Below, piece by piece: positions 1 through 12,644 of a stretch of 55,028 bases of DNA. The stretch comes from an uncultured Muribaculaceae bacterium (GTDB lineage: Bacteria; Bacteroidota; Bacteroidia; Bacteroidales; Muribaculaceae), in assembly GCA_910583525.1 (NCBI GenBank), contig CAJTXL010000021.1, forward strand, positions 1 to 55,028, in the 5' to 3' direction. Position 1 is the first letter of the stretch, and each line of letters begins with the position of its first letter. The notes under the pieces were generated by a model. That model saw nothing but the letters and a program-made list of their open reading frames with translations. It did no database searches and had not been told where the DNA came from. Made by a program: the position numbers and the translations under genes.

Positions 1-54
1 TAGAGCACTGGTCTCCAAAACCAGGTGTCGGGAGTTCGAGCCTCTCAACCCGTG
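1..54 (+). tRNA. tRNA-Trp (CCA), 5' end outside window
   Basis: Partial tRNA; the window begins within the D-arm. The anticodon stem CTGGT/ACCAG (8-12 and 20-24) encloses the loop CTCCAAA, giving anticodon CCA at 15-17 (tryptophan). The T-arm GGGAG/CTCTC (30-34 and 42-46) holds the loop TTCGAGC. The 3' acceptor strand ends at 53 and the discriminator base is G54, as expected for tRNA-Trp. CCA is not encoded. The gene lies 17 nt before secE, a common arrangement in Bacteroidota (tuf-tRNA-Trp-secE-nusG), so it is probably co-transcribed with the secE operon. Confidence 0.93.
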
Positions 55-71
55 CATAAAAAGAAAAAGTA

Positions 72-263
72 ATGAAACTAAAACTACTCACGAATATACA
101 GGAAGCTTACGACGAACTTCGTTTTAAGACCTCCTGGCCTTCCAAAAAGCAACTGGTGAAGTCGGCTATCATCGTGATGATTGCTTCCGTGATTATCGCT
201 CTGATAATCTTCCTCATGGACCAGATAGTCGACCGTCTGATGCACTTCATCTACAGTTTTTAG
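72..263 (+). CDS. secE: Preprotein translocase subunit SecE
   Basis: SecE is the small clamp subunit of the SecYEG channel in the inner membrane. This 63-residue protein has the single-membrane-span bacterial form: an amphipathic N-terminal part with a TSWPS motif (about residues 20-24), which lies along SecY, then one hydrophobic segment at about residues 31-54. The ATG start is preceded by an A-rich stretch and no Shine-Dalgarno motif, as is normal here. nusG follows after 30 nt, the conserved secE-nusG pair. Length is typical of the family in Bacteroidota. Confidence 0.96.
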   Translation: MKLKLLTNIQEAYDELRFKTSWPSKKQLVKSAIIVMIASVIIALIIFLMDQIVDRLMHFIYSF

Positions 264-293
264 TTTAGTATAATCTGCAAAGTGGCAACATCA

Positions 294-845
294 ATGTCTG
301 AGAACAAAAAAGGATGGTACGTGCTGCGTGCCATCTCGGGCAAAGAGGCCCAGGTCAAAGAAATCATCGAAGGTTCGATGAAACGCACAGACCTTGGCAA
401 ATCGGTCTTTCAAGTGTTGATACCCACCGAGAAGGTTATGGCACTCCGTAACGGTAAAAAGGTAATCAAAGAAAAGAACCTTTACTCCGGATACGTCTTC
501 ATCGAAGCCATTCTCACTGGCGAGGTCATACACGAACTCACTAACACCACAAACGTTATTGACTTTCTGCGTGGCCGCGAAAAGAACTCCAAGCCCGAGC
601 GTCTGCGCGAGGCCGAGGTGATGAGAATGCTCGGTGCCGCCGACGAAATCGCCGAGGCGGAAGCCGAAGGCGTAAACGACTATATGGTCGGCGAGAGTGT
701 CAAGGTAAACGACGGCCCCTTCAAAGACTTCATCGGAGTGATTGAAGAGGTGAACAGAGAGAAGCGCAAGCTCAAGGTGATGATAAAAATCTTTGAGCGA
801 AAGACACCTTTGGAACTCGATAATTCGCAAGTAGAGCGTCAATGA
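294..845 (+). CDS. nusG: Transcription termination/antitermination protein NusG
   Basis: NusG binds the RNA polymerase clamp helices and links elongation to Rho or the ribosome. The protein opens with the NGN domain (GWYVLRAISGKE near the start; SGYVFIEA in the middle) and ends with a KOW domain (GPFKDFIGVIEEVN, about residues 138-151). The ATG at 294 is preferred, giving 183 residues beginning MSENKKGW. An in-frame GTG at 282 would add four residues but has no conserved sequence. It lies 30 nt after secE and 80 nt before rplK, in the order secE-nusG-rplK-rplA. Confidence 0.96.
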   Translation: MSENKKGWYVLRAISGKEAQVKEIIEGSMKRTDLGKSVFQVLIPTEKVMALRNGKKVIKEKNLYSGYVFIEAILTGEVIHELTNTTNVIDFLRGREKNSKPERLREAEVMRMLGAADEIAEAEAEGVNDYMVGESVKVNDGPFKDFIGVIEEVNREKRKLKVMIKIFERKTPLELDNSQVERQ

Positions 846-853
846 TTTACAGA

Positions 854-881
854 CGGCACCGTTATGTTACGAGCGGTGTCG
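854..881 (+). promoter_or_regulatory. Stem-loop in the rplK leader
   Basis: The 80-nt gap between nusG and rplK holds an 8-bp hairpin, CGGCACCG (854-861) with CGGTGTCG (874-881), one G-T pair and a 12-nt loop. In Escherichia coli, L1 represses its own operon by binding a structure in the rplK leader. The position fits such a role, but I did not match the L1-binding consensus, so the function is inference. Confidence 0.35.
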
Positions 882-925
882 CCGGTTTGCATGGCGCAGA
901 GTATTAATTTTTAAGTTTTAAACCA

Positions 926-1369
926 ATGGCTAAAGAAATTGCTGGACAAATCAAATTGCAGATTAAAGGTGGTGCTGCCAATCCTTCGCCTCCTGTAGGC
1001 CCCGCTCTCGGTTCGAAGGGTATCAACATCATGGAGTTTTGCAAGCAATTCAATGCCCGCACCCAGGACAAAGCCGGTAAGATTTTGCCTGTAGTAATCA
1101 CTTACTACACCGACAAATCGTTCGACTTCGTCGTAAAGACCCCTCCGGTCGCAATCCAACTCAAAGAAGCCACCCATGTGAAATCGGGTTCGAAAGAGCC
1201 TAACCGCACCAAGGTAGCCGAAGTGACCTGGGAACAAGTGCGTGCAATTGCTGCCGACAAAATGCCAGACCTCAACTGCTTTACCATAGAATCCGCTATG
1301 CGTATGGTTGCCGGTACGGCCAGAAGTATGGGTATCACCGTCAAAGGAGAGTTCCCCTCTAACAATTAA
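926..1369 (+). CDS. rplK: 50S ribosomal protein L11
   Basis: L11 binds the GTPase-associated region of 23S rRNA together with L10/L12 and helps control EF-G and RelA. The 147-residue protein has the diagnostic N-terminal stretch with PPVGPALGSKGINIM (about residues 22-36), whose prolines mark the thiopeptide-contact face. The C-terminal rRNA-binding domain includes MPDLNC and GTARSMGI. Length is as usual. It begins the rplK-rplA-rplJ-rplL block, with rplA 14 nt downstream. Confidence 0.98.
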   Translation: MAKEIAGQIKLQIKGGAANPSPPVGPALGSKGINIMEFCKQFNARTQDKAGKILPVVITYYTDKSFDFVVKTPPVAIQLKEATHVKSGSKEPNRTKVAEVTWEQVRAIAADKMPDLNCFTIESAMRMVAGTARSMGITVKGEFPSNN

Positions 1370-1383
1370 AAACTTCACTTGAT

Positions 1384-2079
1384 ATGAGTAAACTTACAAA
1401 AAATCAGAAGTTGGCCTTATCCAAGCTTGAAGCCGGGAGGACTTATACCTTGGCAGAGGCCGTCGAACTGGTGAAAGAAATGACTTACACCAAATTCGAC
1501 GCATCTCTTGACATTGATGTCCGTCTGGGCGTAGACCCCCGCAAAGCCAACCAGATGGTGCGCGGCGTCGTTACCCTGCCCCACGGCACAGGTAAGACCG
1601 TGCGTGTGCTTGTGCTCTGCACTCCCGACGCCGAGGCTGCCGCCAAGGCTGCCGGTGCCGACTACGTAGGCCTCGATGAATATATCGAAAAAATCAAAGG
1701 TGGATGGACTGATGTCGACGTCATCATCACCCAGCCTGCCATCATGGGTAAAATCGGTGCCCTCGGCCGTATTCTCGGTCCGCGCGGTCTCATGCCGAAC
1801 CCCAAGAGCGGCACTGTGACGATGGATGTTGCCAAGGCTGTCGAAGAAGTGAAGAAGGGTAAAATCGACTTCAAGGTTGACAAGAACGGTATCGTTCACT
1901 CGTCAATCGGCAAGGTATCGTTTGAACCCGTACAGATGACCGACAACGCGCGCGAATTTGTCAACACTTTGATTAAGCTCAAACCCGCTACCGCCAAAGG
2001 CACATATATCAAGAGCATTTATCTTTCCAGCACAATGAGTCCGGGCGTCAAAGTCGACCCCAAATCGATTGAGGCTTAA
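1384..2079 (+). CDS. rplA: 50S ribosomal protein L1
   Basis: L1 forms the mobile L1 stalk at the E site and is a translational repressor of rplKA in studied bacteria. The 231-residue protein has the expected length. It carries the family signature GPRGLMPNPKSGT near residue 140 and a C-terminal GTYIKSIYLSSTMSPGVKVD stretch. It lies 14 nt after rplK and 22 nt before rplJ. Nothing unusual was seen. Confidence 0.98.
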   Translation: MSKLTKNQKLALSKLEAGRTYTLAEAVELVKEMTYTKFDASLDIDVRLGVDPRKANQMVRGVVTLPHGTGKTVRVLVLCTPDAEAAAKAAGADYVGLDEYIEKIKGGWTDVDVIITQPAIMGKIGALGRILGPRGLMPNPKSGTVTMDVAKAVEEVKKGKIDFKVDKNGIVHSSIGKVSFEPVQMTDNAREFVNTLIKLKPATAKGTYIKSIYLSSTMSPGVKVDPKSIEA

Positions 2080-2101
2080 ACCCTAAAACACCGCGAACAC
2101 A

Positions 2102-2626
2102 ATGAAAAAGGAAGATAAAGGTAAAATAATCAATCAGATTGCCGAAACCATCAAGGCTTACAACGGCTTCTACCTCGTGGAAACCGCCGGTCTTGATGCC
2201 GAAAAGACATCTGAACTCCGTCGTGCCTGCTTCAACGCCGACATCAAACTCGTCGTTGTAAAGAACACGCTCCTGCACAAGGCTCTCGAAACCCTCGAAG
2301 GTGACTACAGCGAGCTTTACGGTGCCCTCAAGGGTTCTACATCGCTCATGTGCACCAATGTGGGCAACGCCCCGGCAAAGCTCCTCAAAGACTTTGTCAA
2401 GAAAGGCGACACCCTGCCTGTGCTCAAAGGCGCATATGTTGAAGAAACGGCCTATCTCGGTGCCGACCAGCTCGATGCACTTGCCGCCATCAAGAGCAAG
2501 CACGAACTCATCGGCGACGTCATCGCCCTTCTCCAGTCGCCCGCCAAGAATGTTGTTTCCGCTCTTCAGTCGGGCGGCGGCAAGCTTCACGGCATCCTCG
2601 AGACTCTCTCGAAGAAAGAAAACTAA
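2102..2626 (+). CDS. rplJ: 50S ribosomal protein L10
   Basis: L10 anchors L7/L12 dimers to the ribosomal stalk. The 174-residue protein has the N-terminal rRNA-binding domain (AYNGFYLVE; LRRACF; VVKNTLLHKAL) and a C-terminal helix (VVSALQSGGGKLHGILETL) that would carry the L12 dimers. rplL follows after 36 nt, the universal L10-L12 pairing. The gap before rplJ is only 22 nt, too short for the long L10 leader known from E. coli. Confidence 0.97.
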   Translation: MKKEDKGKIINQIAETIKAYNGFYLVETAGLDAEKTSELRRACFNADIKLVVVKNTLLHKALETLEGDYSELYGALKGSTSLMCTNVGNAPAKLLKDFVKKGDTLPVLKGAYVEETAYLGADQLDALAAIKSKHELIGDVIALLQSPAKNVVSALQSGGGKLHGILETLSKKEN

Positions 2627-2662
2627 ACCAAAGATTAAAAAACCAACAAAAATCATACAAAA

Positions 2663-3037
2663 ATGGCAGATTTAAAAGCTTTTGCTGAACAACTCGTAAA
2701 CCTCACTGTCAAGGAAGTAAACGAACTTGCCCAGATTCTCAAAGACGAATACGGCATCGAACCCGCCGCTGCTGCTGTCGCTGTTGCAGCCGGCCCCGCC
2801 GCTGCCGGTGCAGCTGCTGAAGAAAAATCTTCGTTCGACGTAGTCCTCAAGGCTGCCGGTGGCGAAAAACTGAAAGTCGTTAAGCTCGTGAAAGAACTTA
2901 CCGGTCTTGGCCTTAAGGAAGCTAAAGAACTCGTCGACGGCGCTCCTTCGACCGTGAAGGAAGGCCTCGCCAAAGCCGACGCTGAAGCTCTCAAAGCTCA
3001 GCTCGAAGAAGTAGGCGCTGAAGTCGAACTTAAATAA
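2663..3037 (+). CDS. rplL: 50S ribosomal protein L7/L12
   Basis: L7/L12 is the multicopy stalk protein that recruits translational GTPases. The 124-residue protein shows its three parts: an N-terminal dimerisation helix (about 1-34), an Ala/Gly/Pro-rich hinge (about 35-53) and a globular C-terminal domain (EEKSSFDVVLKAAGGEKLKV onward) with the factor-contact KELTGLGLKEAKELVD segment. Two hairpins follow the stop codon before rpoB, a place where transcription is often attenuated. Confidence 0.98.
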   Translation: MADLKAFAEQLVNLTVKEVNELAQILKDEYGIEPAAAAVAVAAGPAAAGAAAEEKSSFDVVLKAAGGEKLKVVKLVKELTGLGLKEAKELVDGAPSTVKEGLAKADAEALKAQLEEVGAEVELK

Positions 3038-3040
3038 TAA

Positions 3041-3099
3041 CGTCTGATTTTCAGACGATTGGGTTAAGAATCCCCGAAAAGGGTGATTCTTAACCTTTT
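3041..3099 (+). terminator. Tandem hairpins after rplL, probable attenuator before rpoB
   Basis: Two stem-loops follow the rplL stop. The first is CGTCTGA/TCAGACG (3041-3047 and 3051-3057, 3-nt loop). The second pairs GGTTAAGAATC (3062-3072) with GATTCTTAACC (3085-3095), extended inside by CCC/GGG around a GAAAA loop, and is followed by TTTTG. The U-tract is short, so partial read-through into rpoB is likely. This matches the known role of the rplL-rpoB attenuator in E. coli; here it is inferred from position and structure. Confidence 0.7.
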
Positions 3100-3297
3100 G
3101 TGTCATAAAGCGCTTTCGGCAACCCAGCCGGCGCCGCGACGCCTGTCGTTACCTCGTTTCAGACAGAGGTCTTTCAGCCGAACGGCGGTCAACCGTAGCC
3201 GCAGCGGCAGCGCGATTTCGCTTAAACAGCCAATCTCTCTTCGTTACAACAGGCACTTTCTACAATCATACGGCTCCACTAATTTTTCTATAAATAG
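3100..3297 (+). other. Untranslated rplL-rpoB leader
   Basis: About 200 nt between the attenuator hairpin and the rpoB start hold no convincing gene. An open frame at 3083-3313 overlaps the hairpin and the rpoB start and is probably spurious. I see short self-complementary pieces such as GCGATTTCGC near 3211 but no clear -33/-7 promoter. It may be a 5' leader that sets rpoB expression. Confidence 0.4.
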
Positions 3298-6200
3298 ATG
3301 TCAGCTTCGATAGACAAACCCCGCATTAATTTTGCCTCGGTAAAGAATCCCCTTCCTTACCCCGACTTCCTCGAAGTGCAGCTCAAATCGTTCCGCGATT
3401 TCTTCCAGCTCGACACTCCCCCGGAACGTCGTACAAACGAGGGTCTTTACAAGGTGTTCGCCGAAAATTTCCCCATTTCCGACACCCGCAACAACTTCAA
3501 CCTCGAGTTCCTCGACTACTACATCGACCCTCCTCGGTATACCATCGAAGAGTGTCTTGAGCGCGGATACTCGTACAGTGTGCCACTGAAGGCCAAACTC
3601 AAACTTTCGTGCACCGACCCCGACCACGAAGATTTCGCCACCGAAATCCAGGACGTATATCTCGGCCAGATACCTTACATGACCGAGAAGGGCACCTTTG
3701 TCATCAATGGAGCCGAACGTGTGGTTGTATCGCAGCTTCACCGCTCGCCGGGCGTGTTCTTCGGACAGAGCACCCATGCCAACGGAACCAAGCTCTACTC
3801 AGCGCGTATCATTCCTTTCCGCGGCTCGTGGATAGAGTTCGCTACAGACATCAACAATGTGATGTATGCCTACATCGACCGCAAGAAGAAGCTTCCCGTG
3901 ACTTCGCTCCTGCGTGCGATAGGCCTCGAAAGCGATAAGGAAATCATCGACATATTCGGTCTTGCCGAAGAGGTGAAGGTCAACAAGACCAACCTCAAAA
4001 AGGCTATCGGCCGCCGTCTCGCCGCCCGTGTCCTCAAGACATGGACCGAAGAATTCTCCGACGACGACACCGGCGAAGTTACCACAGTCGAGCGCAACGA
4101 CGTCGTCATCGACCGTGAGACCGTGCTCACCGAAGAAGATGTCGACCGCATACTCGCATCGGGCGTGCCGAGCATCCTTCTGCATAAAGAAGATGCAGGC
4201 TCGACCGACTACTCAATCATATTCAACACTCTCCAGAAAGATACCACCAACTCCGAATCGGAGGCTATACAATATATCTACAGGCAGCTCCGCAACGCCG
4301 AGCCGCCGGACGACGCCAGCGCGCGCGAAGTCATCACCAACCTTTTCTTCTCCGAAAAGCGCTATGACCTCGGCGACGTGGGCCGTTACCGCATAAACCG
4401 CAAGCTCGGTCTCACCACATCGCCCGATGTGCGCGTGCTCACGAAAGAAGACATCATCGCAATCATACGCTACCTGATAGAGCTTATCAACACGCGTGCC
4501 GATGTCGACGATATCGACCACCTGTCGAACCGCCGTGTCCGCACCGTGGGCGAGCAGCTCTACAACCAGTTCGGCGTGGGTCTCAACCGCATGGCCCGCA
4601 CCATCCGCGAGCGCATGAATGTGCGCGACAACGAAGTGTTTACACCTACCGATCTCATCAACGCCAAGACGATTTCGTCGGTAATCAACACTTTCTTCGG
4701 CACAAATGCCCTGTCGCAGTTCATGGACCAGACCAACCCTCTTGCCGAAATAACGCACAAGCGCCGTATGTCGGCCCTCGGCCCCGGCGGTCTGTCGCGT
4801 GAACGTGCCGGCTTCGAGGTTCGCGACGTGCACTACACACACTACGGACGTCTTTGCCCGATTGAAACCCCTGAAGGCCCGAACATCGGTCTTATCAGCT
4901 CGCTGTGCGTATATGCAAAAATCAACGACCTCGGCTTCATCGAGACTCCTTACCGCAAGGTAGAAGACTCCAAGGTAAACCTCAACAACAACGACGTCGT
5001 TTACCTTACCGCCGAAATCGAAGAAGGCAAGATGATAGCCCAGGGCAACGCTCCGCTCAATGCCGACGGCACTTTTGTTCGCAACAAGGTCAAAGCCCGT
5101 CGCGACGCCGACTTCCCTGTCGTTGCTCCGTCGCAGGTCGAGCTTATGGACGTTTCGCCCACGCAGATAGCATCAATCGCTGCATCGCTCATCCCCTTCC
5201 TTGAACATGACGACGCCAACCGCGCGCTCATGGGTTCGAACATGATGCGCCAGGCCGTTCCTCTGATGCGCTCCGAGGCTCCTATCGTGGGCACCGGCAT
5301 CGAGGCTCAGCTTGCACGCGACAGCCGCACCCAGATTACCGCCGAAGGCGACGGTGTAATCGAGTTTGTCGACGCAACCGTCATCCGCATACGCTACGAC
5401 CGCACCGAAGAAGACGAGTTTGTCGCCTTCGACAGTGCAGTCAAAGAGTACCGCATACCCAAATTCCGCAAGACCAACCAAAGCACCACCATCGACCTGC
5501 GTCCGATTTGCAACAAGGGCCAGCGTGTGAAAGCCGGTGAAATCCTCACCGAAGGCTATGCAACCGAGAACGGCGAACTCGCACTCGGCCGCAACCTCAA
5601 AGTGGCGTTCATGCCTTGGAAAGGCTACAATTATGAGGACGCCATCGTGCTGAACGAGCGTGTCGTGCGCGACGACATCCTCACGTCTGTGCATGTCGAC
5701 GAGTATGCCCTCGAAGTTCGCGAGACCAAGCGCGGCATGGAAGAGCTGACTTCGGATATCCCCAACGTGAGCGAGGATGCCACAAAAGACCTCGACGAAC
5801 GCGGCATAATCCGTGTCGGCGCGCATGTGGTGCCCGGCGACATCATGATAGGCAAAATCACGCCTAAAGGCGAGTCAGACCCCACGCCTGAAGAAAAACT
5901 GCTCCGTGCCATCTTCGGCGACAAGGCCGGCGACGTCAAAGACGCATCGCTCAAGGCATCGCCGTCGCTCAAAGGCGTTGTCATCGGCACAAACCTCTTC
6001 TCGCGTGCCGCCAAGAAGAAAAAGAGCAAGAGCGCAAATGCCCTACTGCCCAAACTCGACGAAGAATACGAAGAAAAGCTCGACAAGCTGCTCGGCGTAT
6101 TGGTCGACAAGCTGCTTGTGCTCACTCAGGGCCTGACATCGAACGGTGTCTTCGACTTCCTCGGAAGCGAAATAGTGCCTAAGGGTGCCAAGTTCACCTC

Positions 6201-7110
6201 AGGCGTGCTCCGCTCAATCAACTACGATACCCTCAGCCTATCCAACTGGACCGGCGACGAGCACAAGAACGACCTCATCCGTCGCACTATTGTCAACTAT
6301 CTCCAGAAATACAAGGAAATAGACAGCGAGCTGCGACGCAAGAAGTTCGACATCTCCATAGGCGACGAACTCCCCTCAGGCATCATGCAGATTGCCAAGG
6401 TATACATTGCCAAGAAACGCAAAATCAGTGTCGGCGACAAGATGGCCGGCCGTCACGGTAACAAAGGTATCGTGTCGCGCATCGTGCGTCAGGAAGACAT
6501 GCCATTCCTTGCCGACGGTACTCCTGTCGACATCGTTCTCAACCCTCTGGGCGTGCCTTCGCGAATGAACCTCGGACAGGTGTTCGAGACCGTTCTCGGA
6601 TGGGCCGGCCGCGAGCTTGGCGAGAAGTTCGCAACGCCGATTTTCGACGGTGCAAGCCTCGACGACCTCAACGAATGGACCGACAAGGCCGGTCTTCCGC
6701 GCTACGGCAAGACCTACCTCTACGACGGCGGCACCGGCGAGCGTTTTGACCAGCCGGCTACCGTGGGCGTGATTTACATGCTCAAACTCGGCCACATGGT
6801 CGAAGACAAGATGCACGCACGCTCAATCGGCCCGTACTCACTCATCACCCAGCAGCCTCTGGGCGGTAAGGCACAGTTCGGCGGACAGCGTTTCGGTGAG
6901 ATGGAAGTGTGGGCGCTCGAAGCATTCGGCGCAGCACATATCCTTCAGGAAATCCTCACAATCAAGAGTGACGATGTCAACGGACGCAGCAAGGCCTATG
7001 AAGCCATCGTCAAGGGTGACCCGATGCCCGTGCCCGGCATTCCCGAATCGCTCAACGTGCTTCTGCACGAGCTCCGCGGCCTTGGCCTGAGCATCAACCT
7101 GGAGAACTGA
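3298..7110 (+). CDS. rpoB: DNA-directed RNA polymerase subunit beta
   Basis: Beta is one of the two large catalytic subunits of RNA polymerase. The 1270-residue protein has full length for Bacteroidota. The rifampicin cluster is intact at about residues 466-494 (LSQFMDQTNPLAEITHKRRM, then SALGPGG). Q474, D477, H487 and S492 correspond to E. coli Q513, D516, H526 and S531, so no classical rifampicin-resistance change is present. Further landmarks are ETPEGPNIGLI, the active-site lysine region GDKMAGRHGNKG and the C-terminal GGQRFGEMEVWALEAFGA. The ATG at 3298 begins MSASIDKPRINF. rpoC follows after 58 nt. Confidence 0.99.
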   Translation: MSASIDKPRINFASVKNPLPYPDFLEVQLKSFRDFFQLDTPPERRTNEGLYKVFAENFPISDTRNNFNLEFLDYYIDPPRYTIEECLERGYSYSVPLKAKLKLSCTDPDHEDFATEIQDVYLGQIPYMTEKGTFVINGAERVVVSQLHRSPGVFFGQSTHANGTKLYSARIIPFRGSWIEFATDINNVMYAYIDRKKKLPVTSLLRAIGLESDKEIIDIFGLAEEVKVNKTNLKKAIGRRLAARVLKTWTEEFSDDDTGEVTTVERNDVVIDRETVLTEEDVDRILASGVPSILLHKEDAGSTDYSIIFNTLQKDTTNSESEAIQYIYRQLRNAEPPDDASAREVITNLFFSEKRYDLGDVGRYRINRKLGLTTSPDVRVLTKEDIIAIIRYLIELINTRADVDDIDHLSNRRVRTVGEQLYNQFGVGLNRMARTIRERMNVRDNEVFTPTDLINAKTISSVINTFFGTNALSQFMDQTNPLAEITHKRRMSALGPGGLSRERAGFEVRDVHYTHYGRLCPIETPEGPNIGLISSLCVYAKINDLGFIETPYRKVEDSKVNLNNNDVVYLTAEIEEGKMIAQGNAPLNADGTFVRNKVKARRDADFPVVAPSQVELMDVSPTQIASIAASLIPFLEHDDANRALMGSNMMRQAVPLMRSEAPIVGTGIEAQLARDSRTQITAEGDGVIEFVDATVIRIRYDRTEEDEFVAFDSAVKEYRIPKFRKTNQSTTIDLRPICNKGQRVKAGEILTEGYATENGELALGRNLKVAFMPWKGYNYEDAIVLNERVVRDDILTSVHVDEYALEVRETKRGMEELTSDIPNVSEDATKDLDERGIIRVGAHVVPGDIMIGKITPKGESDPTPEEKLLRAIFGDKAGDVKDASLKASPSLKGVVIGTNLFSRAAKKKKSKSANALLPKLDEEYEEKLDKLLGVLVDKLLVLTQGLTSNGVFDFLGSEIVPKGAKFTSGVLRSINYDTLSLSNWTGDEHKNDLIRRTIVNYLQKYKEIDSELRRKKFDISIGDELPSGIMQIAKVYIAKKRKISVGDKMAGRHGNKGIVSRIVRQEDMPFLADGTPVDIVLNPLGVPSRMNLGQVFETVLGWAGRELGEKFATPIFDGASLDDLNEWTDKAGLPRYGKTYLYDGGTGERFDQPATVGVIYMLKLGHMVEDKMHARSIGPYSLITQQPLGGKAQFGGQRFGEMEVWALEAFGAAHILQEILTIKSDDVNGRSKAYEAIVKGDPMPVPGIPESLNVLLHELRGLGLSINLEN

Positions 7111-7168
7111 ACCTACTCCACTGTGAACTCTCTCCCATTAAGTTAACTAAAGACACATACCACTATAT

Positions 7169-11530
<4,362 letters not shown>

Positions 11531-11550
11531 GCAACCCTATTATAAGCGAG

Positions 11551-11593
11551 CCTCCCCGTGCGGACTGAAACCCGGACGGGGAGGTCTTTTTTT
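11551..11593 (+). terminator. Intrinsic terminator after rpoC
   Basis: CCTCCCCGT (11551-11559) pairs perfectly with ACGGGGAGG (11576-11584), followed by TCTTTTTTT. This GC-rich 9-bp stem with a U-tract 20 nt after the rpoC stop is a convincing Rho-independent terminator for the secE-to-rpoC transcript. Confidence 0.93.
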
Positions 11594-11681
11594 CGGCCTG
11601 TCGTTTAACATCTGTTCTTAAACAACCTCTAAGCCGAACCTTGCAGCCACATTGTTTGTTGCAAAAAGAAATTGTCGCATT

Positions 11682-12596
11682 ATGTTCAACGCTAAAAACA
11701 ACATACTGGAGTGCATAGGCTGCACTCCGATGGTCAAAATCAACTGTCTGTCGCCGCGTGCCGACGTCGAAATCTTCGCCAAGCTTGAAGGCTTCAATCC
11801 CACCGGCTCAATCAAAGACCGCATCGCGGTCAATATGATTGCCGATGCAGAGGCTTCGGGCGCGCTCGTTCCGGGGAAAACCATCATCGAACCTACGTCG
11901 GGAAACACCGGCATAGGTCTGGCTATAGTTGGTATAATAAAAGGCTACGATGTCGAAATAGTGATGAGCGAAGGCGTCAGTGAAGAACGGCGCCGCATCA
12001 TCCGCTCCTACGGCGCAAAGGTGACTCTGACGCCTGCCGAAGAGGGTACCGACGGTGCTATCAGGCTTGCCCATAGACTTGTTGCGGAGAACCCGGACAA
12101 ATATTTCATGCCCGACCAGTTCTCTAATGCCGCCAACTACATGGCGCACTACAAAAACACGGCTCTTGAGATATGGCAGCAGATGGAAGGGCGTGTCGAC
12201 TATCTCGTGTGCGCAATCGGCACATCGGGCACACTTATGGGGTTGGGACGCTTTTTGCGCGTGATGAACCCTGACATCAAGGTCGTCTGCGCCGAGCCTG
12301 TCCGCGGCCACTATATACAGGGCCTTAAAAATCTGCAGGAGGCTATCGTACCCGAAATTTACGACCGTTCGCAGATTGACTCAATCGAAACAGTAGAGAG
12401 CGAGGAGGCTATCGAGATGGCCCGTCGTATTATCGCCAACGAGGGCATCTTCGCAGGCATGAGCAGCGGGGCGGCATTGCTTGCAGCCATACGCACGGCC
12501 GAGAAAGCACCGGCCGGCAGCCGCATAGCAGTTGTTTTCCCCGACCGGGCCGAGAAATATCTGTCGACGGTCATGTTCGAGCCGTTCACTACCTGA
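11682..12596 (+). CDS. cysK: Cysteine synthase (O-acetylserine sulfhydrylase)
   Basis: A PLP enzyme of the cysteine synthase fold that makes L-cysteine from O-acetylserine and sulfide. From the ATG at 11682 it has 304 residues beginning MFNAKNNILECIG; an upstream in-frame TTG at 11652 is less likely. The PLP lysine is K45 in NPTGSIKDR. The phosphate-cupping loop is EPTSGNTGIG (about 70-79), and GTSGTLMG and SSGAALLAA complete the cofactor site. CysK versus CysM cannot be settled by eye; the NPTGS form, where CysK usually has NPGGS, is slightly unusual. It lies convergent to lepA with a shared terminator. Confidence 0.9.
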   Translation: MFNAKNNILECIGCTPMVKINCLSPRADVEIFAKLEGFNPTGSIKDRIAVNMIADAEASGALVPGKTIIEPTSGNTGIGLAIVGIIKGYDVEIVMSEGVSEERRRIIRSYGAKVTLTPAEEGTDGAIRLAHRLVAENPDKYFMPDQFSNAANYMAHYKNTALEIWQQMEGRVDYLVCAIGTSGTLMGLGRFLRVMNPDIKVVCAEPVRGHYIQGLKNLQEAIVPEIYDRSQIDSIETVESEEAIEMARRIIANEGIFAGMSSGAALLAAIRTAEKAPAGSRIAVVFPDRAEKYLSTVMFEPFTT

Positions 12597-12602
12597 CATT
12601 AA

Positions 12603-12635
12603 TTTAAAGTCTTTAAGGTCACTAAGGACTTTAAA
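12603..12635. terminator. Bidirectional terminator between cysK and lepA
   Basis: TTTAAAGTCTTTA (12603-12615) pairs with TAAGGACTTTAAA (12623-12635), one G-T pair and a 7-nt loop. It sits in the 48-nt gap between two convergent genes. A-rich and T-rich flanks on both sides suit termination in either direction. Confidence 0.75.
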
Positions 12636-12644
12636 GACGTTGGC

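Noticed and set aside
3083..3313. Small open frame between rplL and rpoB
   Set aside because: It begins inside the terminator hairpin, overlaps the rpoB start and is Arg/Ser/Gln-rich without any family pattern.
4680..4780. Rifampicin-resistance mutation in rpoB
   Set aside because: Q474, D477, H487 and S492 keep the sensitive-type residues of E. coli Q513, D516, H526 and S531.
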